Assembly (NCBI GenBank): GCA_021796455.1
Contig: JAKACA010000015.1
Coordinates: 1-37,176 of the forward strand
DNA from: Actinomycetes bacterium
GTDB lineage: Bacteria > Actinomycetota > Acidimicrobiia > Acidimicrobiales > Bog-793
DNA: 37,176 nucleotides
Reading direction: 5' to 3'
Each line of letters starts with the position of its first letter. Position 1 is the stretch's first letter. Position numbers and translations under genes: made by a program. This document shows, piece after piece, positions 1-8,755 of this stretch. Under the pieces are notes generated by a model. The model was not told where the DNA came from and searched no databases. It saw only the letters and a list, made by a program, of their open reading frames with translations.

Positions 1-2139
1 GTCGTTCGCGGCGACACGCGGGCAACGATCGGGACGGGCGCGCCCGGCACCGGCCGGGCGCTCTGGATACAAGTCGACCCTATCGAGGAGCCGGAGCCCT
101 CGCCGGTCGCGCACGAGCTGGCACGCGAGTACCGTGCGGTGCTCGAGAACATCCTGCTGTCCCGTGGTGCTCGCGCAATGGCGGAGCGACTCCGGGACAT
201 CACAGATCCCTCGCAGATAGCAGACCTCGCCGGGTACTCCCCCGACCTGCCGCTCGAGAGCAAGCTGAAGGTGCTCGAGACGGTCGATGTAACGGAGCGC
301 CTGCGTTTCGTCCTTGCCGCTGCTCGCGAGACCCTCGCGGACCTGACCCTTCGCGACCAGATCAAGTCAAGCGTGGAGGAGGGCATGGAGAAGACCCAGA
401 GGGAGTTCCTCCTGCGACGCCAGCTGGAGGCCATACGCAAGGAGCTCGGAGAGATCTCTGAAGGTGCGACCGAGCCGGGACCGGACGGCTACCGGGAGTC
501 GCTCGAGACGGCGGGGTTTCCTGAGACTGTGCGGGCTGCGGTGCTGAAGGAGATCAACCGTCTCGAGCGCACGAGCGAGCAGAGCCCCGAACGCGGGTGG
601 ATACAGACGTGGCTGGACACAGTCTTCGAGATTCCCTGGAGCACGGAGTCCGAGGATCGTCTCGACCTGAGCGCAGCCGAGGTGATCCTCGACGAGGACC
701 ATGACGGCCTCCGCGACGTGAAGGACCGCATCCTCGAGCACCTGGCCGTTCGCAAGCTCCAGGCCGAGAGGGGCCTCGCCCCAGTGAAGGGAGGCCGCGG
801 TGGGGGCGCGATCCTTGCGCTGGTGGGCCCTCCGGGCGTTGGCAAGACCTCCCTCGGCGAGTCTGTCGCGCGTGCGCTCGGCCGGTCATTTGCCCGCGTC
901 GCCCTCGGCGGTGTGCGAGACGAGGCCGAGGTACGGGGCCATCGCCGCACATATGTCGGCGCCCAGCCGGGTCGCCTCGTGCGGGCGCTGCGCGAAGCAG
1001 GGACCATGAACCCGGTCATCTTGTTGGACGAGGTCGACAAGCTCGGCTCTGACTACCGCGGGGACCCCTCCTCCGCGCTCTTGGAGGTCCTCGACCCTGC
1101 CCAGAACCACACATTCCGCGACCACTACCTCGAGGTCGAGCTCGACCTGTCCAAGGTTCTCTTCATCGCGACGGCCAATGTGGTGGACACGATCCCGTCT
1201 CCCTTGCTCGACCGGATGGAAGTCCTCCGTCTGGACGGATACACCGACGACGAGAAACTGGCAATCGCTCGCCACCATCTCCTCCGACGCCAGATCGAGC
1301 GGCAGGCGCTGAGGCCGGAGGAGGTCGTCGTCGACGACGACGCCCTGCGGACGATCATCGATGACTACACACGCGAGGCCGGCGTGCGCTCGCTCGAACG
1401 TGAGCTTGGCCGCCTGCTACGCAAGGTCGCCACCAAGATCGCCGCGAACACGGTGGAGGTACCGGTTCACATAGCTGGTGCCAACGTCCGTGAGTGGCTG
1501 GGGCGGGCCCGTTTCTTCTTCGAGGCCGCCGACCGGACCGCCGTTCCTGGGGTAGCGACGGGTCTGGCCGTGACAGGCACCGGCGGTGACGTCCTCTATG
1601 TGGAGGCCAGCTCAATGGCCGGGCCCGATGGCCTGACTCTCACCGGGCAGCTCGGCGAGGTAATGAAGGAGTCGGCCGAGATCGCCCTCTCCTACGTCAA
1701 GTCTCACTCGGCCGAGCTGAGCATAGGAGCCGACGCTCTCCAGGGCCGGCACTTCCACCTGCACGTGCCCGCGGGCGCTGTGCCGAAGGACGGACCGTCG
1801 GCCGGCGTCACGATGGTGACAGCCATTGTGTCACTGCTTGCCCAGCGGCCAGTTCGATCGCCAGTCGGGATGACAGGCGAGGTGACACTTCAAGGGCTCG
1901 TGCTGCCGATCGGAGGTGTCAAGCAGAAGGTGCTCGCCGCCCACCGAGCCGGCCTGCGCGAGGTGGTGCTACCGATGCGCAACGAGCCCGACCTCGAAGA
2001 TGTGCCAGAGGCTGTTCGAGATGAGATGACGTTTCATCTGGCGACGACCGTCGGCGAGGTGCTCGCGGTCGCTCTCGCCGAGGTCATGGCGGGCGCGGGC
2101 GGGCGCGCGGGCGCGGGCGGGCAGGTACTGGCCGCTTGA
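1..2139 (+). CDS. lon: ATP-dependent Lon protease, 5'-truncated by the window edge
   Basis: This is a soluble AAA+ serine protease that degrades misfolded and short-lived regulatory proteins. The reading frame is open from base 1, so the GTG at 139 in the ORF track is not the true start; about 712 codons are visible and the first part of the N-terminal substrate-binding domain is missing. Visible in order are the rest of the N domain with its long helical stretch, Walker A GPPGVGKTS (about 827-853), Walker B VILLDEVDK (about 1015-1040), and the protease domain. The catalytic Ser lies in KDGPSAG (codon at 1798). The Lys is the second Lys of GGVKQK (codon at 1927), 43 residues later, the same spacing as Ser679/Lys722 of E. 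coli Lon. The C-terminus ends in a short Gly/Ala/Arg-rich tail written in GGGCGC-type repeats. The promoter is outside the window, so control by HspR or another regulator cannot be judged. Confidence 0.97.
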   Translation, partial: VVRGDTRATIGTGAPGTGRALWIQVDPIEEPEPSPVAHELAREYRAVLENILLSRGARAMAERLRDITDPSQIADLAGYSPDLPLESKLKVLETVDVTERLRFVLAAARETLADLTLRDQIKSSVEEGMEKTQREFLLRRQLEAIRKELGEISEGATEPGPDGYRESLETAGFPETVRAAVLKEINRLERTSEQSPERGWIQTWLDTVFEIPWSTESEDRLDLSAAEVILDEDHDGLRDVKDRILEHLAVRKLQAERGLAPVKGGRGGGAILALVGPPGVGKTSLGESVARALGRSFARVALGGVRDEAEVRGHRRTYVGAQPGRLVRALREAGTMNPVILLDEVDKLGSDYRGDPSSALLEVLDPAQNHTFRDHYLEVELDLSKVLFIATANVVDTIPSPLLDRMEVLRLDGYTDDEKLAIARHHLLRRQIERQALRPEEVVVDDDALRTIIDDYTREAGVRSLERELGRLLRKVATKIAANTVEVPVHIAGANVREWLGRARFFFEAADRTAVPGVATGLAVTGTGGDVLYVEASSMAGPDGLTLTGQLGEVMKESAEIALSYVKSHSAELSIGADALQGRHFHLHVPAGAVPKDGPSAGVTMVTAIVSLLAQRPVRSPVGMTGEVTLQGLVLPIGGVKQKVLAAHRAGLREVVLPMRNEPDLEDVPEAVRDEMTFHLATTVGEVLAVALAEVMAGAGGRAGAGGQVLAA

Positions 2140-2225
2140 GCCACCGCCACCAAGAAACCCGGGCGTGTTGGCTCGCAAGCCCTGCCCGCACCTGACCGTC
2201 GGCGCGCACCCCTGTGATATAGTCA

Positions 2226-2239
2226 CGAACGTACGTTTG
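2226..2239 (+). promoter_or_regulatory. LexA/SOS box upstream of the HNH gene
   Basis: CGAACGTACGTTTG matches the Gram-positive/actinobacterial LexA consensus CGAACRNRYGTTYG at every position and contains the perfect 10-base palindrome AACGTACGTT. It sits three bases after a -10-like TATAGT (2218-2223), where a bound repressor would block transcription initiation, and 105 bases before the preferred GTG start of the HNH gene. A convincing -35 element is not visible; CTGACC at 2192-2197 is too distant. The consensus match is seen directly; regulation by LexA is inferred from it. Confidence 0.75.
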
Positions 2240-2344
2240 TCTCGGGCGGGGTTGCCCCCCTTGGCAGGGTACGCATCGTGCCTCGGCGGCGCCATTCGGT
2301 CACGGGTTCGCTGTCTTGACACAGCGCGATTCGAGGGGGCCTGC

Positions 2345-3844
2345 GTGGCAGTTGGTGATCTCCTTTTCGTAGTTGAGCGGCTTGCGGCGATCCTCGGCGG
2401 CTTGCGCGCTGACGACCTCTCTCCGAGCGAGGCAGCCTCGGCGGTCTCTCTTTTCGTACGTGGTGAGAACCTCTGTGGCGCTGGCAAGGCACTATGCGCC
2501 GAGCGGGCGGCGCGTAGCGGTGAACACCACCGCGCAGGGCACCGCGAGCCCGCGACCTGGCTCCAGGAGCTGTCAGGCGGTTCGAAGGGCGCCGCCTTGG
2601 ACGCGCTCGGGACGGCCTCGTCGCTGCAGCTGCTGCCCGGTCTCTCCGATGCGCTGCGAAGCGGCGACATCTGTGCCACCCGGGCCAGCGTCGTAGCCGA
2701 GGCCGCTTCCATGGACCGCTCCGCCGAGCCACAGCTGCTCGAACTTGCACGCTCGGGATCTCTCTCGGAGCTGAAGAACGCTGCAGAGTCGGTCAAGGCA
2801 GCGGCACGATCGGTTGACGACGACAACGGCCGGTATGAGGCGATCTATAGGAGCCGTCACCTCCGGACCTTCATAACGAGGGACGGCGCATTCAACGGTC
2901 GACTCCGTTTGACACCCGACGCCGGTGCCAAGCTCCTCGCGGTTCTGCAACCAGCCTCCGATTTCTTCTTCGAAGACGCCCGGGAGCAGGGGACTAGAGA
3001 GCACCACGAGGCCTACCTAGCCGATGCGCTTGTTGCCGTCGTCACAGGCGAGTGGCCCGGGAGCCCGATCGGGGATGCGGCACCTCAGGTGGCCCCAAGC
3101 ACCGGCGGCCCAGATCCCCGCGGCCCAGATCCCCGCGGCCCAGATCCCCGCGGCCCAGACTGCGGCCCCGACGGGGCCGACGCCGGGAGCGCCAACCGTT
3201 ACGAAGGAGTGGGCGAACCCGCTCCGCCAACACCGAGACCGGCACCCCGTCCGGCATGGAATAGGCGGCGCACCGCACCCGAGCGCCCGCCCGCCACCGT
3301 CATCTGTCGCGTAGATCTCGCAGCTCTTCGGCGTGGATCGCTCGTGACGGGTGAGACCTGCGAGATACCAGGAGTCGGACCGGTGCCACTTGGTGTTGCC
3401 CGCGAGCTGTTCGGTGACTCGATATTGAAGGTCGTGATAAGCGACGGGGTCGATCCTCGCACGATCGTCCACTGCGGAAGGACCATCCCCTCCCATCTGA
3501 GGACCGCCCTTCAGTTCCGTGACCGCTGCTGCGTTGTGCCCGGGTGCGGGAGGACATTCGGACTCGAGTACGACCACATTGTCGAGTTCGCGAAGGGCGG
3601 CCCCACCACCATGGAGAACCTCTGCCGGCTCTGCCGGCCGCACCACGCTCTCAAGACCCGCAAGGGGTACCGGATCAAGGGCGGGCCCGGGAGCTGGCAG
3701 TGGCTGGCGCCGGGGGTCGAAGAGCGAGACACCCCGCGGGCGGGCGGCAGCCCGGGAGCCGGGAGCCGGGACTCAGTACCGGTACAGGTCCGCCTTGTAG
3801 GGCCCCTCGACCGGCACGCCGAGATAGGCGGACTGCTCAGGTGA
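2345..3844 (+). CDS. DUF222 / 13E12-repeat family HNH endonuclease
   Basis: The protein (499 aa from this start) has an N-terminal helical DUF222 region, a Pro/Gly/Asp-rich linker, and a C-terminal HNH nuclease motif: CCVVPGCGR, then [13 protein letters not shown], then [11 protein letters not shown], which supplies the paired zinc-binding Cys and the catalytic His/Asn/His. This is the family called 13E12 repeat proteins in mycobacteria; its biological role is not settled. The ORF track begins at a GTG at 2165, but that lies upstream of the -10-like sequence and SOS box. The GTG at 2345 follows a GAGGGGG ribosome-binding site and starts directly at the conserved domain, so I prefer it. The linker carries a 15-base tandem repeat. 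The last 72 bases overlap the 3' end of the convergent ahcY gene. The perfect LexA-type box upstream suggests induction by DNA damage, as reported for several mycobacterial 13E12 genes. Confidence 0.88.
   Translation: MAVGDLLFVVERLAAILGGLRADDLSPSEAASAVSLFVRGENLCGAGKALCAERAARSGEHHRAGHREPATWLQELSGGSKGAALDALGTASSLQLLPGLSDALRSGDICATRASVVAEAASMDRSAEPQLLELARSGSLSELKNAAESVKAAARSVDDDNGRYEAIYRSRHLRTFITRDGAFNGRLRLTPDAGAKLLAVLQPASDFFFEDAREQGTREHHEAYLADALVAVVTGEWPGSPIGDAAPQVAPSTGGPDPRGPDPRGPDPRGPDCGPDGADAGSANRYEGVGEPAPPTPRPAPRPAWNRRRTAPERPPATVICRVDLAALRRGSLVTGETCEIPGVGPVPLGVARELFGDSILKVVISDGVDPRTIVHCGRTIPSHLRTALQFRDRCCVVPGCGRTFGLEYDHIVEFAKGGPTTMENLCRLCRPHHALKTRKGYRIKGGPGSWQWLAPGVEERDTPRAGGSPGAGSRDSVPVQVRLVGPLDRHAEIGGLLR
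3106..3160 (+). repeat. 15-base tandem repeat inside the HNH gene linker
   Basis: CGGCCCAGATCCCCG is present three times exactly (3106-3120, 3121-3135, 3136-3150), followed by a partial fourth copy to 3160. It is in frame and encodes a repeated GPDPR unit in the linker between the DUF222 and HNH domains. Copy-number change would alter linker length by five residues without breaking the frame. Confidence 0.95.
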
Positions 3845-5206
3845 CAGCGTTGTCAGCCGGACCCCCAGCGCGTCGAGGTGCAGGCGCGCGACCTTCTCGT
3901 CAAGATGCTTGGGTAGCACGTGCACCCCCACGGGATAGTCGGCTGCCCTCGTGAAGAGCTCGATCTGCGCGATCACCTGGTTGGTGAAGGAGTTCGACAT
4001 CACGAAGCTCGGGTGACCGGTAGCACAGCCGAGGTTCAAGAGCCGGCCCTCCGCCAGCACGATGACCGCGTGACCGTCAGGGAAGACCCACTTGTCAACC
4101 TGGGGCTTGATGTTCACCCGGCTGATGCCTGGGGTACCGGCGAGACCGGCCATGTCGATCTCGCTGTCGAAGTGGCCGATGTTGCCCACGATGGCCTGGT
4201 GCTTCATCGACGCCATGTGCTCGACGGTCAGCACGGAACGGTTGCCCGTTGCCGTGATGAAGATGTCAGCCGAGGTGACGAAGTCTTCAACCGTTGCCAC
4301 CTGGTACCCGTCCATCGCTGCCTGGAGCGCGCAGATAGGGTCGATCTCGGTAACGACGACGCGGGCGCCTTGGCCGCGCAGGGACTCGGCGCAGCCCTTG
4401 CCGACGTCGCCATAGCCGCAGACGACGGCGACCTTGCCCCCGATGAGGACGTCGGTTGCCCTGTTGATCCCGTCTATCAGCGAGTGTCGGCAGCCGTACT
4501 TGTTGTCGAACTTCGACTTGGTCACCGAGTCGTTGACGTTGATAGCCGGAAAGAGCAGTTCGCCGCGCTCGTACATCTGGTAGAGCCGGTGCACTCCGGT
4601 CGTGGTCTCCTCGGTCACGCCACGAATGCCGTTCGCGATCGTCGTCCAACGCGACGAGTCCTCCGAGAGCGACCGGGCCAGGTGTGACAGCACTACCGCC
4701 ATCTCCTCGTTGTCGGCGGTGCCCGCACCTGGCACGGAGCCGGCCTTCTCGAACTCGACACCTTTGTGGACGAACAGCGTCGCGTCACCGCCGTCGTCGA
4801 GGATCATGTTCGGCCCACCCTCGGGCCAGCGCAACATCTGCTCCGTGCACCACCAGTACTCCTCCAGCGTCTCGCCTTTCCAGGCAAAGACGGGCACGCC
4901 CGCCGGAGAGCCGGCAGTGCCATTGCGGCCGACCACGACGGCGGCGGCGGCATGGTCCTGAGTGGAGAAGATGTTGCAGGACGCCCAGCGCACCGACGCC
5001 CCGAGGTCGACGAGGGTCTCGATGAGAACGGCAGTCTGTACCGTCATGTGCAGGGAACCGGACACCCTTGCGCCTGCGAGCGGCTGGGAGCTGGCAAACT
5101 CCGACCGCATTGCCATGAGGCCGGGCATCTCGTGCTCTGCCAGCTCGATCTCCTTGCGACCGAACTCGGCCAGCGACAAGTCAGCGACCTTGTAATCGAA
5201 GCTCAT
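3773..5206 (-). CDS. ahcY: Adenosylhomocysteinase (S-adenosylhomocysteine hydrolase)
   Basis: This cytosolic NAD-dependent enzyme hydrolyses S-adenosylhomocysteine to homocysteine and adenosine, removing the product inhibitor of methyltransferases and closing the activated-methyl cycle. The 477-aa length is normal. Visible are the N-terminal substrate domain, the active-site stretch [20 protein letters not shown], the NAD-binding GYGDVGKG with the acidic residue of VVVTEIDP, and the C-terminal Lys-Tyr dimer tail ending KADLYRY. The ORF track extends the N-terminus by 69 residues of unrelated sequence. The ATG at 5206 starts the canonical protein ([10 protein letters not shown]) and is preceded by AAGGAG at good spacing. 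It lies 37 bases downstream of a MerR-type gene on the same strand, so the two are probably co-transcribed. The 3' end overlaps the convergent HNH gene by 72 bases. Confidence 0.97.
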   Translation of the reverse strand: MSFDYKVADLSLAEFGRKEIELAEHEMPGLMAMRSEFASSQPLAGARVSGSLHMTVQTAVLIETLVDLGASVRWASCNIFSTQDHAAAAVVVGRNGTAGSPAGVPVFAWKGETLEEYWWCTEQMLRWPEGGPNMILDDGGDATLFVHKGVEFEKAGSVPGAGTADNEEMAVVLSHLARSLSEDSSRWTTIANGIRGVTEETTTGVHRLYQMYERGELLFPAINVNDSVTKSKFDNKYGCRHSLIDGINRATDVLIGGKVAVVCGYGDVGKGCAESLRGQGARVVVTEIDPICALQAAMDGYQVATVEDFVTSADIFITATGNRSVLTVEHMASMKHQAIVGNIGHFDSEIDMAGLAGTPGISRVNIKPQVDKWVFPDGHAVIVLAEGRLLNLGCATGHPSFVMSNSFTNQVIAQIELFTRAADYPVGVHVLPKHLDEKVARLHLDALGVRLTTLSPEQSAYLGVPVEGPYKADLYRY

Positions 5207-5243
5207 TCCATCTCCTTGATCTAGGTGTACCACTCTCCAAAGG

Positions 5244-5519
5244 TCACTCGACCACATTCGACAGCCAGTTGTCGACCTCTTCTGCCATGACTCGATCCAT
5301 GCGGAGCCTCGAGGCGAAGCTAATCTCCGCCAGACCGACGCCATAGCGGCACAGGAGCTCTCGGAGCGTCTTGAGCTTGTGGAGCTCGGCCTCTCCGAAG
5401 AGCCGGTACCCACCGGGAGACCGGATCGGCACCACTAGGCCCGAGTCCTCGATGTATCTGAGCATCCGGGCCGACCAGCCTGTCGCGGCAGATGCCTCGC
5501 GGATCGTCAGCCCTTCCAT
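5244..5519 (-). CDS. Small MerR-family transcriptional regulator
   Basis: The 91-aa protein is little more than a MerR winged helix-turn-helix DNA-binding domain: [20 protein letters not shown] is the [18 protein letters not shown] is the wing, and a short helical dimerisation segment follows. There are no C-terminal metal-binding cysteines and no drug-binding domain, so an effector cannot be named. The ORF track starts it 44 codons earlier; I chose the ATG at 5519 because it begins the conserved domain, with GTAGGG nearby serving either as a weak ribosome-binding site or as part of a TAGGGT -10 for a near-leaderless message. It is 37 bases upstream of ahcY on the same strand and divergent from dcd across 52 bases. 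Control of ahcY, dcd or itself is a reasonable inference from position only. Confidence 0.85.
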   Translation of the reverse strand: MEGLTIREASAATGWSARMLRYIEDSGLVVPIRSPGGYRLFGEAELHKLKTLRELLCRYGVGLAEISFASRLRMDRVMAEEVDNWLSNVVE

Positions 5520-5557
5520 GGACAACCCTACCACGACAGTGAGAATGTTGGCACAGC

Positions 5558-5563
5558 TAGCCT
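5558..5563 (+). promoter_or_regulatory. Candidate -10 of dcd (near-leaderless)
   Basis: TAGCCT fits the actinobacterial TANNNT -10 pattern and lies 8 bases before the dcd ATG, which has no Shine-Dalgarno sequence. This predicts a transcript starting at or within a base or two of the start codon. Confidence 0.45.
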
Positions 5564-5571
5564 GCACAGGC

Positions 5572-6153
5572 ATGATCCTGTCTGACCGGACCATTCGCGA
5601 GGAGCTCGAGGCCGGTCGCATCGGGATCGCCCCGCTCGGCGACGACTGCATACAGCCCTCGTCTGTGGACCTGCACGTGGACCGCTACTTCCGCGTGTTC
5701 CGCAACCACACCCAGCGGGTCATCGACGTGCGCGATGACCAGGAGGACCTCACGGAGCTGGTGGAGTCGGTCGGCGACGAGCCGCTCATCTTGCACCCGG
5801 GGGAATTCGTGCTCGGCTCGACCCTGGAGAGGGTCCGGCTGCCAGATGACCTCGTCGGCCGCCTCGAAGGCAAGTCAAGTCTCGGGCGTCTCGGGCTGCT
5901 CATCCACTCGACGGCGGGTTTCGTCGATGCAGGTTGGGACGGGTACCTGACCCTCGAGCTATCGAACGTGGCCAACCTTCCCATCACCGTCTATCCCGGC
6001 ATGAAGATCGGGCAGATCAGCTTCCTCAAGATGACGTCTGCTGCCCTGCTGCCTTACGGGTCAGCCGGACTTGGCTCGAAATACCAGGGCCAGCGGGGAC
6101 CGACACCGAGCCGCTACTTCGAGAACTTCCGCACGCTCGGCACAGCGCAATAG
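5572..6153 (+). CDS. dcd: dCTP deaminase, probably bifunctional dCTP deaminase/dUTPase
   Basis: This 193-aa soluble trimeric enzyme deaminates dCTP; in the bifunctional type it also cleaves the dUTP product to dUMP, feeding dTMP synthesis and keeping dUTP low. The sequence shows [10 protein letters not shown], then [19 protein letters not shown] with the catalytic Glu, and the C-terminal lid [16 protein letters not shown]. The Thr-Ala-Gly before the FVDAG strand and the lid closely resemble the mycobacterial DCD-DUT enzyme rather than the monofunctional E. coli form, which is why I favour bifunctionality. The ORF track begins 67 codons upstream, inside the divergent merR gene; the ATG at 5572 gives the standard N-terminus [12 protein letters not shown]. 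No ribosome-binding site is visible, consistent with the TAGCCT -10 eight bases upstream. Confidence 0.95.
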   Translation: MILSDRTIREELEAGRIGIAPLGDDCIQPSSVDLHVDRYFRVFRNHTQRVIDVRDDQEDLTELVESVGDEPLILHPGEFVLGSTLERVRLPDDLVGRLEGKSSLGRLGLLIHSTAGFVDAGWDGYLTLELSNVANLPITVYPGMKIGQISFLKMTSAALLPYGSAGLGSKYQGQRGPTPSRYFENFRTLGTAQ

Positions 6154-6208
6154 AGTCTGACTGCGTGCCGGCTGGAAGGCACCGAACGGCTCCCCCTAAG
6201 GAGGGCTC

Positions 6209-8275
6209 TTGCTCACGAGGTACCCGATAGCCCTCGGCGCGACCGCGGTGGCCTTTGCCATCGCGGGACGGAGGCTCTACTTCCTCTTCCGCCTCGTCAC
6301 CTCCGGCAAAGCGGCTCCTGAGCGTCTTTCCCGGTGGAGCAAGCGTGCCGGCGTGGAGCTCGCCGAGGTAGGGGGCCAGAAACGCCTCCTCAAGTGGACG
6401 GTGCCGGGACTCGCCCACGCCTTCACCTTCTGGGGTTTCACGGTCCTTCTCCTGACGATCATCGAGGCATACGGAGACTTGTTCCAGGCGAACTTCCACA
6501 TTCCACTCATCGGCACGAACCCATTCGTCGGCTTCATCGAGGACTTCTTCGCCGTCGCAGTGCTGGTCGCGCTCCTCGTCTTCAGCATCATCCGCCTTCG
6601 AAACGCTCCTCAGCGGCTCGATCGCAAGAGTCGCTTCTACGGCTCGCACACCGGTGCCGCCTGGATCACGCTCGGGCTCATCTCCATCGTCATCATCACG
6701 CTCCTCATGTACAGGGGGGCACAGACCAACGTCGGCTCCGACTTCCCCTACTCCCACTGGGCATTCGCCTCCCATGCCGTCGGGTACCTCCTGCGCCCGC
6801 TCGGCTCGTCCACGAACGCCACGCTCGCCACGGTCTTCCTCGACCTGAACGTCGTCGCAATCGTGGGTTTCCTCGTGTTCCTCGTCCATTCCAAGCACCT
6901 GCACATCGTCATGGCACCGCTCAACGTGGCCTTCTCACGCCAGCCGCGTGCTCTTGGCCCGCTCGGGACCACGCCGGTCATCGATGTCGAGACCATGGAC
7001 GAGGACACCGTCTTTGGAGCCGGGAAGGTGGAGGACTTCTCCTGGAAGCAGATGCTCGACTTCGTGACCTGCACCGAGTGCGGCCGATGCCAGAGCCAGT
7101 GCCCTGCCTGGAACACCGGCAAGCCGCTGTCTCCAAAGCTCGTGATCATGGACCTCCGCGACGAGCTGCTGAGGCAGTCGAGCCGCGTGCTCGCGAGATC
7201 CGCGGCCGCTGCAAGCGACGACGCCAAGCTCGTCCCCCGTGTCATCGACCCCGACGTCCTCTGGTCCTGCACCACGTGCGGCGCCTGCGTCGAGCAGTGC
7301 CCTGTGGACATCGAGCACGTCGACGCGATCATCGACATGCGCCGCTACGAGGTGCTGATCGAGTCGCGCTTTCCGACAGAGGCGGGCCTCATGCTCCGCA
7401 ACATCGAGAACCGCGGCGATCCGTGGGGCCTGGGCTCAGCCAAGCGGCTCGAGTGGACGAGCGGAGTTGACTTCGACATACCCGTCGTGACCGACACCAT
7501 CGCTGACGACATCGAGTACCTGTTCTGGGTCGGGTGTGCGGGAGCGCTCGACGAGCGGGCACGAAAGACGACCCAGTCCGTCGCCCGCCTGCTCCACCAG
7601 GCCGGCGTAGCTTTTGCCGTGCTCGGTCCTCGCGAGTCGTGTACCGGCGACCCTGCCCGGCGGCTCGGCAACGAGTTCCTCTACCAGATGCAGGCGGCTC
7701 AGAACATCGAGACGCTGACCGCGGCTCGCGTCAGGAAAGTCGTCGCCTCGTGTCCCCACTGCTTCAACTCACTTGGCAAGGAGTACCCGGCCCTCGGGGG
7801 CGACTTCGAGGTCATACACCACTCTCAGCTTCTCAGCCGCCTCATCTCCGACGGCCGGCTCACACCGGAGCGCTTCAACGCCAAAGTCACCTACCACGAC
7901 CCCTGTTACCTGGGCCGCCACAGCAGGGTTTACGACCCGCCCCGCTCGGTGATCGAGTCCGTCCCCGGAGTGGAGTCCGTCGAGATGAAACGGTGCAGGG
8001 AGAAGGGCTTCTGCTGTGGCGCCGGAGGCGCTCGCATGTGGCTCGAGGAGCGGATCGGCAAGCGAGTCAACCTCGAGCGCACCGACGAGGCACTCGAAAC
8101 GGGCGCGGATGTCGTGTCAACGGCCTGCCCATTCTGTCTCATCATGCTGGACGACGCCGTCAAGGAGCGCCAGCGCGACGAAGCTGTCAAGGTTCTCGAC
8201 ATCTCGCAGATCCTCGAGCGCTCCATGTCGCCGCCGCCGCCGCTCGGTCTTGGTGGCAAGCCTCTGACCCTCTAG
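6209..8275 (+). CDS. EtfD-like membrane-anchored Fe-S oxidoreductase
   Basis: The 688-aa protein combines about five N-terminal membrane helices (NarI/heterodisulfide-reductase gamma-like, for example LAHAFTFWGFTVLLLTIIEA) with a cytoplasmic part. The latter carries two [4Fe-4S] motifs, CTECGRCQSQCPA and CTTCGACVEQCPV, and two cysteine-rich CCG-type domains (ESCTGD with SCPHCFNS; DPCYLG with GFCCGAGG and ACPFC). This is the architecture of actinobacterial proteins such as M. tuberculosis Rv0338c (EtfD), proposed to pass electrons from electron-transfer flavoprotein and acyl-CoA dehydrogenases to the quinone pool. The electron donor here is inferred, not shown; no etf genes are in the window. 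The start is TTG at 6209 behind a strong AAGGAGGG. Its TAG stop shares bases with the stop of the convergent cNMP-binding gene (CTAG at 8272-8275). A heterodisulfide-reductase-like role with another donor is the main alternative. Confidence 0.85.
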   Translation: MLTRYPIALGATAVAFAIAGRRLYFLFRLVTSGKAAPERLSRWSKRAGVELAEVGGQKRLLKWTVPGLAHAFTFWGFTVLLLTIIEAYGDLFQANFHIPLIGTNPFVGFIEDFFAVAVLVALLVFSIIRLRNAPQRLDRKSRFYGSHTGAAWITLGLISIVIITLLMYRGAQTNVGSDFPYSHWAFASHAVGYLLRPLGSSTNATLATVFLDLNVVAIVGFLVFLVHSKHLHIVMAPLNVAFSRQPRALGPLGTTPVIDVETMDEDTVFGAGKVEDFSWKQMLDFVTCTECGRCQSQCPAWNTGKPLSPKLVIMDLRDELLRQSSRVLARSAAAASDDAKLVPRVIDPDVLWSCTTCGACVEQCPVDIEHVDAIIDMRRYEVLIESRFPTEAGLMLRNIENRGDPWGLGSAKRLEWTSGVDFDIPVVTDTIADDIEYLFWVGCAGALDERARKTTQSVARLLHQAGVAFAVLGPRESCTGDPARRLGNEFLYQMQAAQNIETLTAARVRKVVASCPHCFNSLGKEYPALGGDFEVIHHSQLLSRLISDGRLTPERFNAKVTYHDPCYLGRHSRVYDPPRSVIESVPGVESVEMKRCREKGFCCGAGGARMWLEERIGKRVNLERTDEALETGADVVSTACPFCLIMLDDAVKERQRDEAVKVLDISQILERSMSPPPPLGLGGKPLTL

Positions 8276-8709
8276 TGGACGGCGGCACCGAGCGCCTTGG
8301 CATCCGCGCTGCGTAAGCGCGACGCGGTCGCCACCAAGAGCTTGCGGGTAAGTGTCGGCGAGTCCCTCAGCAGCTTGTTGAACTCCTTCTGGCCGACTGC
8401 CAGCAGCTCCAGATCCGTCACCGCCTTGACCGTCGCGGAACGGGGCAGCCGATCAAGCAGTGCCAGCTCTCCGAAGTAGCTCCCAGGTAGGAGCTCGGCC
8501 ACCTTGCGGCCGTGGTGGATGACCGACGCCCTTCCTCCAAGCACGAAATAGAAGGTCTGGCCCACTTCGCCCTCGGAGCAGACGGTCGCTCCCGCCTGCA
8601 CGGTAAGGGGCTTGGACATCTTGGCGATGTTGCGCAGCTCGGCACGGGAGCACTCGCTGAAGAGCCAGACGCTTCCGAAGTCCAGTGGGACCGAGGCCGT
8701 GAGCGACAT
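8272..8709 (-). CDS. Stand-alone cyclic-nucleotide-binding (Crp-type sensor) protein
   Basis: The 145-aa protein is a single cNMP-binding beta-barrel domain without a DNA-binding HTH or enzymatic domain. The phosphate-binding cassette is intact: FGELALLDRLPRSATV carries the Gly-Glu, Leu and Arg-Ser-Ala-Thr-Val positions that bind cAMP or cGMP in this fold. A C-terminal helix (LTRKLLVATASRLRSADAK) follows, as in the Crp dimerisation helix. The ORF track starts it inside amtB; the ATG at 8709 is preferred because a TACGAT -10-like hexamer ends exactly six bases upstream and no Shine-Dalgarno sequence is visible. It lies 46 bases downstream of amtB on the same strand, where many bacteria have glnK, so it may read through from amtB as well. 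Its partner is unknown; similar single-domain proteins often act through protein contacts. Confidence 0.85.
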   Translation of the reverse strand: MSLTASVPLDFGSVWLFSECSRAELRNIAKMSKPLTVQAGATVCSEGEVGQTFYFVLGGRASVIHHGRKVAELLPGSYFGELALLDRLPRSATVKAVTDLELLAVGQKEFNKLLRDSPTLTRKLLVATASRLRSADAKALGAAVH

Positions 8710-8722
8710 GTACGAATCGTAC
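8710..8722 (-). promoter_or_regulatory. Candidate leaderless -10 within a 13-base palindrome, cNMP-binding gene
   Basis: GTACGAATCGTAC is a perfect inverted repeat around one central base and touches the start codon of the cNMP-binding gene. On the minus strand it contains TACGAT (8716-8721), a TANNNT -10, followed by exactly six bases and ATG, which predicts a leaderless message. The palindrome could also be an operator, but a single occurrence of this size may be chance. Confidence 0.4.
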
Positions 8723-8755
8723 TTCGGCGCCGCATGGCGATGACGTGGCTTGGCC

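Noticed and set aside
489-1040. Minus-strand ORFs across lon (for example 183 aa)
   Set aside because: They lie fully inside an intact Lon frame, have Arg/Ser-rich shadow composition and show no domain motif.
2161-2187. Possible terminator after lon (GGCT-CGCA-AGCC)
   Set aside because: The stem is only four base pairs with poor flanking pairing and no T-tract; not enough to call.
2165-2344. Upstream GTG start for the HNH gene
   Set aside because: The extra 60 residues precede the conserved domain and span the -10-like element and SOS box; GTG 2345 has a ribosome-binding site.
2345-3844. HNH gene as a homing endonuclease, intein or restriction-system part
   Set aside because: The gene is free-standing, with no host-gene interruption, no intein splice motifs and no methylase neighbour; the DUF222-HNH architecture fits the 13E12 family.
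5207-5571. SAM or SAH riboswitch for ahcY
   Set aside because: The gap before ahcY is only 37 bases and the merR-dcd gap only 52; neither can hold a known SAH or SAM aptamer and no matching helices are seen.
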